Positions 13,781 to 26,329 of a stretch of DNA of 64,000 nt are shown here, piece after piece; positions within the stretch are counted from its first letter, which is position 1, and each line of letters starts with the position of its first letter. The notes below the pieces were generated by a model that ran no database searches, had not been told where the DNA came from, and was given only the letters and a program-made list of their open reading frames with translations. The stretch lies in contig NC_061790.1 of the NCBI RefSeq assembly GCF_022458985.1, positions 17,588,397 to 17,652,396 on the forward strand, written 5' to 3'. A program made the position numbers and the translations under genes. Origin of the DNA: Mugil cephalus. Lineage: Eukaryota > Chordata > Actinopteri > Mugiliformes > Mugilidae.

Positions 13781-14229
13781 GCTAATTGGTGTGTATGATA
13801 TATATCCACATAATATCAGTGTACAATTTAATTTACCGTCCACTAATTATTTTGGAAACAATAAAACAAACTAAGTAAAAAAAAAAATATATCAAATTAA
13901 AAAAGAAAGAAAAAATAATAAAGTTAATGGCTGAAGTCTCCCTACAGCAGTTCCAAGCACTGACCTCAACTTACCCAGGTCTACAGGTTTTCATTGTAAT
14001 TAGCGAGCAACATGGATGTGTCTCTTCTATTGACACAATGCATGCATACAATTTGCTCATGTTGATATATTTTAGGTTCAAATAAGATGTCATTTGATAC
14101 TTCAGTTTACAATTTATATTGGAAATGGCCAGATTTGCCCAACAGGAAACACCAGTGACGCTTTTGGTGACTCCTCTGCTCCAATGTCCTAAGTAAGGTT
14201 GAAAAAAAGGGATATCATAAATGGCATAA

Positions 14230-14486
14230 ATGGGTTCCATGGTGCTCTGGCTTCCTCCCACCTCCAAAGGCATGCTCGTTAGGCTAATTGGTGACTCTAA
14301 ATTGAACCTTTGTGTGAGTGTGAGTGTGAGTGCGAATGGTTGTATATCACTGTGTTAGCCCTGCGATAAGCTAGCGACTTGTCCAGGGTGAACCCCGCCT
14401 CTCGCCCGATGCCAGCTGGGATAGGCTCCAGCAACCCCGGCGATCCTAGTGCAGGATTAAGCGGTACAGAAGATGAGATGAGATGA
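14230..14486 (+). repeat. retroposon 3' end with GATGA tail, copy 2
   Basis: Begins CTGGCTTCCTCCCACCTCC and contains TTAGGCTAATTGGTGACTC, GTGAGTGTGAGTGTGAG, TAGCGACTTGTCCAGGGTG and AGCTGGGATAGGCTCCAGCA, ending in GATGAGATGAGATGAG. High-copy teleost repeat with the microsatellite-type tail expected of LINE/SINE 3' ends. Confidence 0.8.
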
Positions 14487-15237
14487 GGTTTCCATGGGAT
14501 TTTATAATGTGTACATCACAACCTGAGAGTCATGCTGAGTAGCTTGTTGCTGTCATGAAAATATTTGTCATCCGGTCACCGGGAAAGTCCTTTGGACACA
14601 GAATGCAATAAATCTAATGTGACACATCAGTATGTCTCAGTGAGATGTGGATGCATGCAGCAAATATTAAAGCGTTTTGAAAGCCATGGAACAAATACAC
14701 TGACTGAGATATTGTTAGTGTGTGGGTGACCTGCGGCTGGAAGCTCTCTGTTTAATATTCTGAGTCAGGGCAGTTTGCGTAAATCAAACTGAGCACAGTG
14801 TATTTTTTCCAGGGTATGGACGCAGAGGCAGCTGGTGACCACTTGGTATCGTCATGTTTGAGTTTTCACTGGTATGGTATTAAAAAAAAAATTCCATGTG
14901 CGCTGTGTTCTTCTAAGAATCTCCTAGACAGTGAGTAGTGTTTGAGCTGGCAGTCACTCCTCATGATAGCATTCAGGGAAAAAGTAGAAATGAAAGTCCC
15001 CTGTGCGAAAGCGTTACTGGCAGGCACTTGACGTCATCTGTGAGCTGCTGCTCCTGCTTCAGTCTGCACATGGATAGAGACTGAGTGTGTGTCAGCATGT
15101 GAGAAGTGTATTTATTATTTATATGTTAAACAGACGCAATTAAATCTAATTTGACGTCACACACTCAGTCATAGTTTTTACGGACGCAGTTTCTTTTCAC
15201 TCACAGGACGGAAATTTTCTCAAGTACCTTTGAATTT
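14487..15237. promoter_or_regulatory. possible regulatory segment with two full CRE palindromes
   Basis: TGACGTCA is present at 15029-15036 and 15152-15159, and an AP-1-type TGAGTCA at 14761-14767. No gene start is recognised nearby. Binding sites are suggested from motif only. Confidence 0.35.
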
Positions 15238-15238
15238 T

Positions 15239-15862
15239 CATTTAATCATTTATTTTCCACTCCAGTTATAATGATGACAAAGACCACATTTTGCCACAAG
15301 GGATTCTCTTGACCTTGGATTCATGTATTATTTGGGGTGCATCGTCCTTTTTTGGGAAGATGTTCGTGGGAAACCAGACTTCTGGCAGATACGCTTGAGA
15401 TGGTTCAATTTAATGTCAGCTCAGTCAGATTAACTTTGACTTTATTTCTGTAAAACCTCATCCCAAAACAATGCACCACAACAACCAGCTAGGCTCAACT
15501 ATAATTGATTAAGAATAATATATAATTGAGGAATTAAGAAGTAAACAAACACTATCTTATTGTAAATGAATTAAATGGGGGACAAGAGAAATATCAAAAG
15601 AGTAATGTGCAAGACAAGAATGAAAAATTCTAAAAACAGACAATATGGAAGGCCAGAAAAAAATAACCTTACACGAGTACCGATGTAAAACTCTTGCCAA
15701 TCTCTATATGAGTTTGAGGCCAGTACTGACCACAACCATATTCACTGGTCTAGGTCCACATGATGAAATTGAACTGATGGTGCCAACGTAACACCGCAAT
15801 CACCCCAACAACAACTGGGAACATCTATCCTTGACAGGATCAGTCTGCAACTCACAAAACCA
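15239..15862 (+). repeat. diverged direct repeat, unit 1
   Basis: About 620 bp matching 16230-16862 along its whole length. Shared blocks include TTTAATCATTTATTTTCCAC, AAGGGATTCTCTTGACCTTG, GGGAAACCAGACTTCTGGCA, AAACCTCATCCCAAAACAAT and GTGCCAACGTA. No reading frame is conserved between the two units. Confidence 0.85.
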
Positions 15863-16229
15863 AAAAAAATGGTGGTAAACTGTAGTGACAATGGTGTCAG
15901 TTGGTTTTCTAGGAATGATAGTAACAGACATGTCTCTGCTTAGTCTCAACCCTGTTATAGACTTTATTTGTCCCAGTAGGGAGATTTGTTTCCACTTGAC
16001 TGTACGCATATTCAACACAACAGAAAATTCAACAGGACAAAAAAGTACTCAAATCAACAACAACTTGTGACATCAGACATTGGATGTGGTGCACACAGGG
16101 GAGAAAAAAAAGTAAAATAAAAACCTATCGGGGTCTGTTGTTTAGGACGACTATGGCTGCAGGTATTAAGCTCCTTACCATGCGAGTTTGAAAGAATTTA
16201 AAAGCCCGGTACCGCTGACCACCCGTTAT

Positions 16230-16862
16230 CATTTAATCATTTATTTTCCACTCCACACATAATGATGACAAAAAGCACATTTTGTCTCAAGGGATTCTCT
16301 TGACCTTGGATGCGTATATTATTTGGGGTACATCATCCTTTTTGGGAAGATGTTCCTGGGAAACCAGACTTCTGGCAAATACGCTTGAGAAGGTTCAAGT
16401 CGAGATTAAATTTGACAGTAAAACCTCATCCCAAAACAATCCACGAATAACCAAATAGGCTTAAGTCATTAATTATAAATAATAATAAATTAAGAAGTTA
16501 ACAAACGTTATCTTATTGTAAAAGAAGGAAATGGGGACAACATATTGAAGAGTAATGTGCTGTATTTGGCGAGAATGAACAATTCTAAAAACACAGACGT
16601 CTGGGAGAGCAGAAAAACAACCTGATACGACTACAGCTGTCACAGCTACTCTTGCCCGTCTCGATATTAGTTTGAGGTCGGGGATGACCACTACCTTGTT
16701 CACTGGTCTGGGTCCAGATTGTGATCGTGAGCTGACGGTGCCAACGTAGCGCCACAACCCCTCCGACAGTAACTGGACTAGGTCTGCTTGTTGAAACCTG
16801 ACAATCCTTGTCAGGATCAGTCTGCAATCAAATGTGAAACGTGACATCAAACTCACAAAACT
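16230..16862 (+). repeat. diverged direct repeat, unit 2
   Basis: Second copy of the unit at 15239, offset by about 991 bp. It has roughly 30 extra bases near the right end between GTCTGCAA and CTCACAAAAC. The 370 bp between the units is unrelated to what precedes unit 1. Confidence 0.85.
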
Positions 16863-18500
16863 AGAAATAAATAAACTAATTTTACTACAGTAGTTGTGGA
16901 CATTTATTTTTTTATATTATTTAAGATATTTTGTACTCACCAAAGCAAAGGAAACAATCAATTGAATTTGGTCAAAACTGAAAGTGAGAGGTAATATTCC
17001 TTCACTGCTCATGAAAACTGCACACTCACATTTGGTTTGGATTCCTCAGTGTTATTTTGAGCTTTCATTTTAACAGCTGGCGTAGACTGTCGCTTGGAGA
17101 AAATGATTCATAGACGCGTCTTAACCGTCTGTTTTGTATTTAGACTTTTGGCTTCGTTTTGACTCAGTTAGCCTTCACAGTGCACGCATTTAATCTCTTA
17201 ACTCGTAAGTAACTAGTAGCTTGAAAGGAACCAAATATCTATATGACATAATAGCAGTTGTCTTATAGATAGATGTCTTTCTTTGTTTAGGTTTTGCTTG
17301 TACAGTTCAACTTTTTGTTGTTTTCACAATACATTTGGGGTGGATTTGAAATCTGCGTCTTTTTGCCAATTGATTTTCTTAGCAATTCATTTGGAAATGA
17401 ATGAAGATCATTCACACAACATGCTGCAGTGTGAGACGTCTCCTCTTAAAGTCATGTTCACCAATGACATGTTGGTAAAAAGCCAGTTAGACATGATGGC
17501 TGAAATTATAGTGAGGACTCAACAACAGCCCAAATGTTCATACAAATGTTATGTCTCTCCTGTCCAAAATATATAAATAAAATATTTTTGTATTTTTACG
17601 GGAACAATAATAAGAGCAAAAGGAAATAATACCAACATAATAACACTGCATGTAACACTGACCAGACCTGAAAACAATTGCCGTCTCTTTGAATTCCGCT
17701 GTACTATGAATTTCCATGAGTTACAGTGAAAGTACCCTCCATCTTTCCAATACAAATGTGTCACCATTCTCAATGTTCTTTGTGTTTCTTTGGCAGGTCA
17801 AGTAGACCCATTGAAAAATAAAGAGCGTGACCTCACGTATTTTTAGCTGCTGACATTCGGCCCTGTGGAAGCGCTCTCGCTCCATTATCCAACAGAGTGC
17901 CAGGTCTTGTTAAACAAAAAGCGACGATGTTTCAGTGCTTGTTAGTCAACATAGTCAAGGACTTAGGAAATTGCCTCTTCCCCGATGAGGTACCTGGTTC
18001 TTACAGCCATGCTTGCTTGAATAGGATTTTTATTAGCTGATGATTTGAGAGGAAAATGTGTCTTTGTGCACATATCCCCTCTGGCAGCTTTGTTGTTTGC
18101 GTCGCTATGGCAGTCATTTATTGCAGTAGCAACAATAAGATGAGATAAAGTAAACCACTAATACGGCAACACATAAATCACTTGTGATGGGAGCTTGCTG
18201 TGCCTTGCCAGTTTTGTGTTGCTCCATATTTGGATGTTCTGTAGAGTGATTTAGTTGTTCCTACAACAAGAAGTCATTGTTGCTGAAAACCCACAGAGAT
18301 CAACCCTCAATTTTATTTTTTTTACAGATTTCTTGAAAGAGACAGAACCACTCTATAATAAATTAATAAGAAGGCAAACCAACGATCCAGGACTGCAAAG
18401 AAAAGAAGTGTCTTTGTGGAATAATCAGCAGGGAGTACTATGGTGATTTACACTTTCCAGAGAGCAGAGTTTGGTTATTTGGCATGTGTTGAGTCTGCTT
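16863..18500. other. no gene recognised
   Basis: AT-rich. A strong acceptor-like tract ends at about 18,327 and opens a 38-codon frame to TGA, but no good donor or homology supports a real exon. Confidence 0.3.
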
Positions 18501-18505
18501 ATAAA

Positions 18506-18628
18506 ACAGAGCAGCTTTGGAAAGACTGCGTGGTCTCTGGACTGGTGTAAAGTTAAAGCTGTAATAATTCCCTGTGTAACCATCCAGGAACAAAGAGTAC
18601 GCTCAGAGGATCCTTTTAAGTTCTCTCC
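18506..18628 (+). repeat. 120-bp dispersed direct repeat, copy 1
   Basis: Shares GACTGCGTGGT, ATAATTCCC and GTGTAACCATCCAGGAACAA with 20988-21107. Similarity is high over about 120 bp and ends abruptly on both sides. Confidence 0.8.
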
Positions 18629-20987
18629 TTTAAATGAGAGTCTTTTAAAGAAAACTGTACGGTATCTCCTCTTTTTATAAAATCTCTATTATGCTCAGTT
18701 TTTTTTTCATACGTCGACGACTGCAAAGAACTGATCGTAGTTTGCACTTTTTTCCTCACTGAATAAATCATGTCCTCAATGAAGGCTGTGGCACAGATAG
18801 TATGAGAATGTAGCTCGTGATACCAAAGCAATGCCAAGCATCTCTGCCAGTCAGCATTTATCTAGTGTGCAGGGTTTGCACAAGAACAGGCAAACGAACA
18901 AATCAAATGCATCTTGAATAGCAACTGATTTATTTGTGCATCAGTTTTAAAACTGTCCCATTGTTGTTTGTGGTGCGATAAAACAGGAGGTTCTCACACT
19001 GCGTTGCACATTTCGCAATCTAAAAATAGCAAAAGAATTTATCCAAAACTCACACACAACAGTATTCCTTTTCTTTCTTTTTTGTAGCTATGAAAATGGT
19101 TTTTAATGTCAAGGCATCTTTCAAAGTAGTATTTATTTATTTATTTTAACTTGGAACTACATAAGATGTATTTATTGTCGCTGCTATATATTGTATATTG
19201 AGAAATGGACTCATAGCAATGAACATACACAATATGACTCCTAGAATGTATGGCATGTCAATAAACCTGACATTTCCCATTAGGATGCATGGGAGCAAAA
19301 CAGAGGTAAAGGTTAGCAAACAACAGATGTTAACTCACCAGCCCAGGTGACCTAAAATTCACTGAACAGTAATGCTGATCATTGTTCGCTGACACTTTAT
19401 AGGATGATAACATATTAATGCTGTGTTACAGCTAAATTGGCAGCTCCATCATCCGCAGGGTTAAATGAGTAGCTGCTATATGCTAACGTTAGCTGGTGAA
19501 TAATTAGGTATTAATTTGTGAGGTAAGAAATAAAAGAGTTTTCAAAATGTATTTTGACGTTTTACTCGCATGAACATCAAGTTAGCTCTATTTACATGCA
19601 CACAAGAGGTGACTGGTTTATTGAACGCAACAGCTGTCTAGTGCATGAACTCAAAAGTTCAGGTAAACAACTTAACCCCGGCTTGGACTGTGGCCAGGAG
19701 CCCAGTTGCTGGACGCATGTGAACGCAGTCCTCATGGTAGCAATTTAAAAATAGCTTCTTCATTTATTTTTTTTCCCCACTTCTCTCTTTCATTTGTCAT
19801 GCTATTGCACTCCTTCCATATTTATGTGCAATGATTAATAGGATTCCGCAGTACTGGACATTCAGTGCTAGCGTGACGTTAACAGCAGCTGTGGATTTTG
19901 TTCTGGCAAGTCGTTGATGAGAAGTGAGAGGAAGAAAGCAAGGACAGGGGAAGACAGGCGAGCTGCTTTTTCCACTCTTCATCCCCACTTTATTTTCTAA
20001 CTTTTAGCAGAATATGTTTCTCTCTGTCTCTTGGGGTGACCTGACTTACGTCTGTCTTACAAATAGTCAAACTCAATAATTGTAGAGCTCTTTGTTATTC
20101 AGCGTTGGTGTGGAATGAACAACGGCGTTCGTGGTTCCGTATTGTTTTATGGGGTGTGGGCCTATAGAACGAGGCCCAGCCAGTGGAAATAACCAGAGGA
20201 GCAGCCTCACAAAAATAAAAGCTGTTCGGTGATATGACAAAGCCCCCACCACTTGGTTACGCAACAAGCAGAGGGCACTTGCACATGTTTTAAAGGCCCG
20301 TAGAAAACTCAGCCTTGTTAAAAAAAAACAAAAAAAAAAACAACAACACATGGTTTACATTTCTGGACTCTGGCCTTGACTATGCTGCAGAATTCGAGGG
20401 TGGGGAAGGATTGCATACCTTAGTACCAGCCTGCTCAAGAAGTGTTTTCTGCTTAATTTTCTAAATATGCATCATTCTTTGTTAGCTTAACTAAACTTTA
20501 TTCTAAGATGTGTTCAAGTGTTTGCTTCAGTGGCGAAGTCTGTAAATGAATAGGGGAAACAAAACCTAATTGAATACATCATGTCTAATCTCTATTACCA
20601 ACAGTTTTAATTGCGGGCCTTGGTGTTGGTGCATATTTGGGAACGATAATTAATCCCTGACCAGAGTCTATAAACACTGGGAGCCTTCCTTCATTCTGGC
20701 AGGGCCTTCATGACCACAAATGAGTTTTAGGAGCTCGTCCAGTCCACAGAGATTTATGACCCGACTCATAGTTAGAAGCTAGGAGAACAGATCAGGACAT
20801 TGTTTTAGAGACCTCAGCATCTCTGTATACGATATATGCAGCAAATTACCTTTACGAACAATGAAGTCACAGTTAAAGTCCTCTACTCAGCTGCAGTTTT
20901 TTTCTTTTTCTAATGCTTGTATTAAAGAATTGAGATTCAGCAGTGATATTTTTGTAATGCCCGTATTCTTATGAAACTTAACTGAAC
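18629..20987. other. no gene recognised
   Basis: AT-rich DNA with short A-rich runs near 20,320-20,342. Nothing recognisable beyond the repeats listed. Confidence 0.35.
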
Positions 20988-21107
20988 AGAGCAACTTTGG
21001 AAAGACTGCGTGGTGCCTGGACTCGTGTGAAGTTGAAGCTGGAATAATTCCCCGTGTAACCATCCAGGAACAATGAGCTGCTGTCAGAGGATCATTTTAA
21101 GCTCTCT
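20988..21107 (+). repeat. 120-bp dispersed direct repeat, copy 2
   Basis: Second copy of the segment at 18506, 2.48 kb away in the same orientation. Substitutions do not respect any codon frame. Confidence 0.8.
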
Positions 21108-23600
21108 ATATTTTAGGAGAAGGGTATTAACTCTCACTTTAAATGTTTAAATGCTTGGTTTACTTCACACACCAATGGCTGAAAAGAGGTGATAATAGTT
21201 TGAAACATTCTGTCTTATCACAAATCAGGGAAAATTTGGAAAATTACTACAATGTTCAGTATCAATTAGAGTTTAAAACCTGCACTAATCGAATGTATTA
21301 ACAGCAACTGCACAGCATCCCACCGGATTTAGGGGATTCGAGGCAAAGTACATGCCATCCCCAAATTAGCAAAAGTTTGTCACAGAGTACTTTGAATGGG
21401 GACCCTTATAATGATCTTTATTAGTACTGCACTTTTTTACAAGTGCTTCCCAGAATCATAAAATTCTACAAAACATGCACATAAAACAAAGTTAATAAAA
21501 ATAATATGTTTTAAGTGGTAATTTAAAAGAGTTCACACAGAGTTCATCTGAGGCCTGACTGTGAACGCGCTGTCACCTTTTGTTTTCAGCCGGGCTCCTG
21601 GGACGTACAGTAAAACTCTGCCAGAGGTATCTCAAGGTACGTGCTGACCTGTACGGTCGGTGACGAGGCACAGAGGCACAGCTACAAAGAGCTCTAAAAG
21701 TAATCAATAAGATCTCAAAATGGGTCCTAATACATAAAGAGAGCCAGTGGAGATCTGCTAAATCTGAAGTGAGGTTAACCTACCCCCTCTAAGCAAAGAT
21801 TGCTTTTGTGTAGTTTAAAGTAGAGCTCATGACAACTATATCTACTACACAACTATGTGATGTCTATCCTACTTAAGATAGTACAAAACTATATTGTTTA
21901 TATGAAATACACGAAGCCTGCAAAACTGGTGGTTATCAACAATTATGCCAGCTGTGTATCCTCTAGGATTCCAGTCACAGCATGTGCACTTACATTTATG
22001 GATCTAGTTTAAAGACATTACACAATTACAAAAACCCTCAATTGTATCAAATGTAACAAAGCAGAACAAATAGGCCCTATAAGGAGAGTGGACTTAGTGT
22101 TCTATGACTGTAAGTGTTTCACATTTTAGTATCATCCACACAAGTACGAACGGAAAGGGAAAAAAATACACAGAAATGCAAAGCAAATATGTGCCACACA
22201 CACTCATCATCTCCTGCTGTGTTGTGTAGTAGCTGGTATTTCCTCACTAATCGTCTGGACATCTGCTCAGACTGTGAGACAATCCTCCTGTAAGAGAAAG
22301 AAATAAAAAAATCTACCCAAGTAAAAATTCCATCAATGTTGTTTCAGAAAGGCTTTTTTATTATTGCAAAACACAGTAGGTGCTTCCACTGTTATCGTTG
22401 CCACATTAGCTGTTGTGTGTACAGGCCTGAAAACATATGCTTTTAAAGCTTTAATAAAAGAAGAGGATGTGGGCTAATGGCCTTTTGCTTAGTTAAGTCA
22501 CTGCCCTCTGTCAAGACTGAGAAGTATCTCCGGTATCTCTTCGCTGCACTTCCAGGCAGTGACAGTTTAATTGTTGTCCGGGCAATTTAGCCTGTCAGCG
22601 CTGTGCTTCTTGATCTGTTTGTCGTATTTCCAAATGGAGAAAGGGCAAAAGGAAGTTAGTACAGGGGGAAAAAAATATTGTATCTCTATAACATAGTGTG
22701 TTATTTGGTTTCATATTTTACATCTTGAATCATTCCTCTTTTGGACTGTAATTCATTCAGTATTTTCGTTTTGTTGTCAAAACACAACAACAACACAACA
22801 CAACACAACAATTATTCATATTTTGCAAATGAAATGTTGAGTCCGTAAGATTAACACCCCACTGTCAAAACTCAGCTGTCCCAAGGATGTGAATGTCAAA
22901 TCTCCAGTTGTAATGACAGACAGGGTGTGTCTGTGTTGAGTGCTAAATAGCAAAAGTGTGATTTTTCAGTTGCTAAATTAACTGTACCTACTAGATATAA
23001 TGACTGTTGCAGGTTTATAACAGTCACTGTGAAGATGTAAAGAACACTCTCCACAGTTTCCAGCTGCTAGTGTGGTTGTAGACTATTGTAGACAATTAAA
23101 ACTTTACATTTGACCAAGAAACATTATGTTCATCAAATATTTTCTCAAACTACATCCGATTCCGATTCCAAGGCTTAACTTTAAAACTTTTTTAAATTTA
23201 GGTTTAGCCAGGCAATTTGGCCATACTGCCGATTTTTAAAAGGCCTGCTCAAATGGCAAATATCTCTTCTTCTAAACCACTTTAATTTGACATGGAAACA
23301 GTCAGGAATTGTTCAATTGATGGCAGTGTAAGAGGGAAAAAGGGAAGTGATTGGTGTAGTATTAACTGTAGTACAGCTACTCTGCGCAACCTACGTATGT
23401 AGCCGATGCCTGTGTGAGCCATTTATACTTGTGCGCTTGTCCGTCTGGCTCACTGTGTAACAACACCGCCCAAACGTTAGTGAGTGCTGCATCTTTTTAT
23501 GCCAGTCAGGTTCATTTTTACTCTACTCTATTTCTTTTGCTTCACTTTCAGCAATGGCGACTGACACGTTCTGTGAAATTGCGCAGAAGATGAATCACAC
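21108..23600. other. no gene recognised; AACAC microsatellite
   Basis: (AACAC)n-like run at about 22,783-22,811. One exon-like 47-nt segment at 21590-21636 is treated as a finding. Confidence 0.35.
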
Positions 23601-23639
23601 AAATGTTTGCATCTCAACCTCCTCAGCTGACGTTTCCTC

Positions 23640-23890
23640 TGTGTGTTCCATGTTATTGGTCTCCCATGTTGGCCGTGTTGTTTCCTGAAGCTCCACAACG
23701 GCTCTTCTTTCTCAGAAAGTTGAAGCGGACTGGACCCTCCACTCAGCTGCTCAGAAACTTTTACAGGGCCACAATCGAGAGCGTCCTGTGTCCCAGTGTG
23801 ACAGTGTGGTATGGCAGCTGCACAGCACAGGAAAGAAAGGACTTAGCTCTGGTGGTGAGGACAGGTGTTCCAGGAGACGGCCAAATCTGA
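23640..23890 (+). mobile_element. non-LTR retrotransposon reverse-transcriptase fragment
   Basis: Translation shows PQRLFFLRKLKRTGPSTQLL, FYRATIESVLCPSVTVWYG and a QERKDL block. This is the region just after the catalytic palm of fish L2/Rex1-type reverse transcriptases. It is truncated on both sides with no polymerase motif remaining. Confidence 0.85.
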
Positions 23891-24393
23891 CGTTTGCAAA
23901 CACAGACAGAAGCTGGTCATCCAAGGGGATAAATTCAGCTATGATCAGCTGGGATCTTTCTCTTTATTTTTCAACGTCTCTTTCAGTGTTGGCTGGCTCA
24001 GCACCTGCCATAGTTGAGTTGCCAGCATGAACTTATTATTGGGCAGGGTGTTTGTTTTTCAGGTGGCGTATCACATTTGTAGAGCTGAATGCAGCTCTGA
24101 TCTTTGGATCCTGACTGTAGTAACTACAGATCAACAACTACAGATTAGTACACAAATGTATACAAATTCAAAATAATTCTCAGAGTAGCTGTAGTGTAAA
24201 ATTGATGCAGAAGCATAAACCGCACATTAGTTGTAACTGGTCTGGATTTATTATTACAAAAGTGTAAGTAAGTGTACACAAGATATTTTTTTATAGTTTT
24301 GTTTAAAATGCAGAATTTACACATTTCTCCGGTGTTTGTTGATCCATCCACCCACCCTCACTTCCTCCCTTTCTCTTTTGCTCCCTTTTACAG

Positions 24394-24510
24394 TTGGTAC
24401 AGGGAAATTTTGCTCCAGATAGACAGGAATCACAGCCAGTCCTTTTCCTTAAGCCATCTGAAGAAACAATTTCGTTCTGTTGTTTCATTCGGGGGGAGGA
24501 CATTCAAACA
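24394..24510 (+). other. exon-like segment, unassigned
   Basis: 117 nt (39 codons, phase 0 at both ends) preceded by a pyrimidine tract ending TTTTACAG and followed by a consensus donor (AAACA|GTGAGT). Open in one frame. No protein family recognised; may be chance or transposon-derived. Confidence 0.2.
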
Positions 24511-25754
24511 GTGAGTTCGACTGGATTGATAAAAATCTGCAAGACTCATTGCACAAGAAACGTGAGGGCGTGCACTACCACAGAAATTACAGATGGTCAA
24601 AAGGTCAAAGTGGCATCAGCAGGTCTGACTGACTGATGTTCACAACAGGCAACATTCCTTTGCACAAAAATCAGGTTGAGCTTTTGATGGTGGACGCTAT
24701 GGTAACTGTGACTGCAAACAAACAACCCAATTTGACCCTTCTGGTTTACACAAGCATTGGATCTTCCGCTTTCAAAAACTAGCCAGCTCCACCGCCACCA
24801 CCGCTTCCAACAACTTAGTTTTGCCCTCCAGCTCCATCCATCACGCTCAATTTGTTTTCAAACATTCCTCGCCTCGATGTCTCACAGCCGTCGGTTGCAG
24901 CTCAACATTTCTCCGCTTTACAGCTGTCTGCCCGGCACTTGCAGCTTCAACATGTGGGAATCAACAAAAGCTGCCTGGATGCTGGGCTCCTATCCACTCA
25001 GGAGACCTGAAACCAGATGTGGAGCTTCCGTTCACAGTGTCCTGTTTCATCGTTTGCGCCAACAAATACAATATTTCAAAACCCTAAATCTTGATTTGCT
25101 GTCGAGGACAGAAATGAGTGATAGCCGTGGAAAACGTGTCCCCATATTTTCGTACAGTGATGAAATCTCGCCTTGCTCCTTGAAATCTGCAGTGGCTTGA
25201 CTCTTCTCATCGTTTAGTTCTAAACCAAGATTTACCTTGTTAAGCCTAATTTGGAGGGTAGATCCAAAACATGCGTCTTTAATTTGGCGGCAGACGGATA
25301 AAAGCTGAAGTCTGCCTGGATTCCACGACAATTCCTCTGTCGTGGGAAGAGAGTTTGTGGCCACAGTGTTTCTATGTTTGGACGATGTTTACCTTCGTAA
25401 TCAAGTTTGCTGGTACAGATTCAAATGTGCGTGCTTTCTCAATATTCTCTAAGTCAGTGAAAGCTGACTTTCTGCACACACATGCTGTAGAATATACAAT
25501 AGTTACCCTTGTCTCGCTTCAGTTTTTGAAGTGGAAACTGATGGTTATTAACTTGAGCTGGTGCTGGATTTTGTTGGGGAATGTTTATGATACTACTTTA
25601 GCAGAGAGCGGTGCTGTTTTACAGGAAAAGGTGCTCACATGAAATATTTAATGGTTTTTGGTCTCTGTTTAATGCACATTTGCAAGTTCTGAAATATAGT
25701 TGAAATGGGCTTCACCTTACTCCTAGTGCCTGAACCATTTGCACAGTGCTATTA
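24511..25754. other. no gene recognised; two-strand open frames
   Basis: Open frames exist on both strands (plus 24757-25200, minus 25047-25364) in a moderately GC-rich patch. Neither shows a domain I recognise; possibly part of a decayed DNA transposon. Confidence 0.25.
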
Positions 25755-26155
25755 CACCGATCAGACATAACATCATGCCGTCATCAGAGAAGGGACATGG
25801 ACCTCCTGAGGGTGTCCTGTGGTGTCTGGTAACAGGATGTTGTTAGTGGGAGTCTTTGGGTCCTATGGGTTGAGGGGAGGGGCCTCTATGGATCATCCCC
25901 CAGTCTGTAGTCTAGTGAATTTGGAGGCCAGGTCAACACCTTGTGCTCTTTTCATGTTTTTTTTTTTTTTTGTTGTTCCTGAAGTGCGTCTGGGGATGAC
26001 TTCTGCCAACAAGGAGCATCGTGTCTATGGGGTATACCAGGTCCAAAAGTTTCCCACCAGAACACATCATTTTCCCCACAACACACAATTTGTCACAATA
26101 TGGTCAATGTTATTTACTCCTTCTCTCTGTGATTTTAATGTTGTGGCAGATTGGC
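25755..26155 (+). repeat. family-A ~470 bp repeat, copy 3
   Basis: Left end ACACCGATCAGACATAACAT, then GAGGGTGTCCTGTGGTGTCT, GGATGTTGTTAGTGGGAGTC, TTTGGAGGCCAGGTCAACAC and right end GATTTTAATGTTGTGGC. The CTGGTCTAGGTGGGTG block has been lost. Confidence 0.85.
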
Positions 26156-26329
26156 GTATGTTAACCAGTGATTCTGGAAATAGATGACAAGGTACATTAA
26201 TAACAGTGCTCCTCTCTTTTAGAATATTTATAATGCCCATTTTATTACTGCAACACAAATAAGTAAACCAACTGTTTTTTGTTTTTGTTTTTTTCTGCAC
26301 TTTTTGCTTTTGGCTGTGATGTTGGTCGT

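Noticed and set aside
18328-18446. Possible exon after a strong T-rich acceptor
   Set aside because: Ends in TGA with no convincing donor, no poly(A) signal close by and no homology.
24757-25364. Open frames on both strands, 147 and 105 codons
   Set aside because: Neither has recognisable domains or consistent exon structure; kept only as a descriptive gap entry.
25819-26187. 122-codon frame sharing LLVGVFGSYGLRGG with frames near 39,570 and 3,060
   Set aside because: The apparent protein conservation is DNA-level identity of the family-A repeat; no frame is open across copies.
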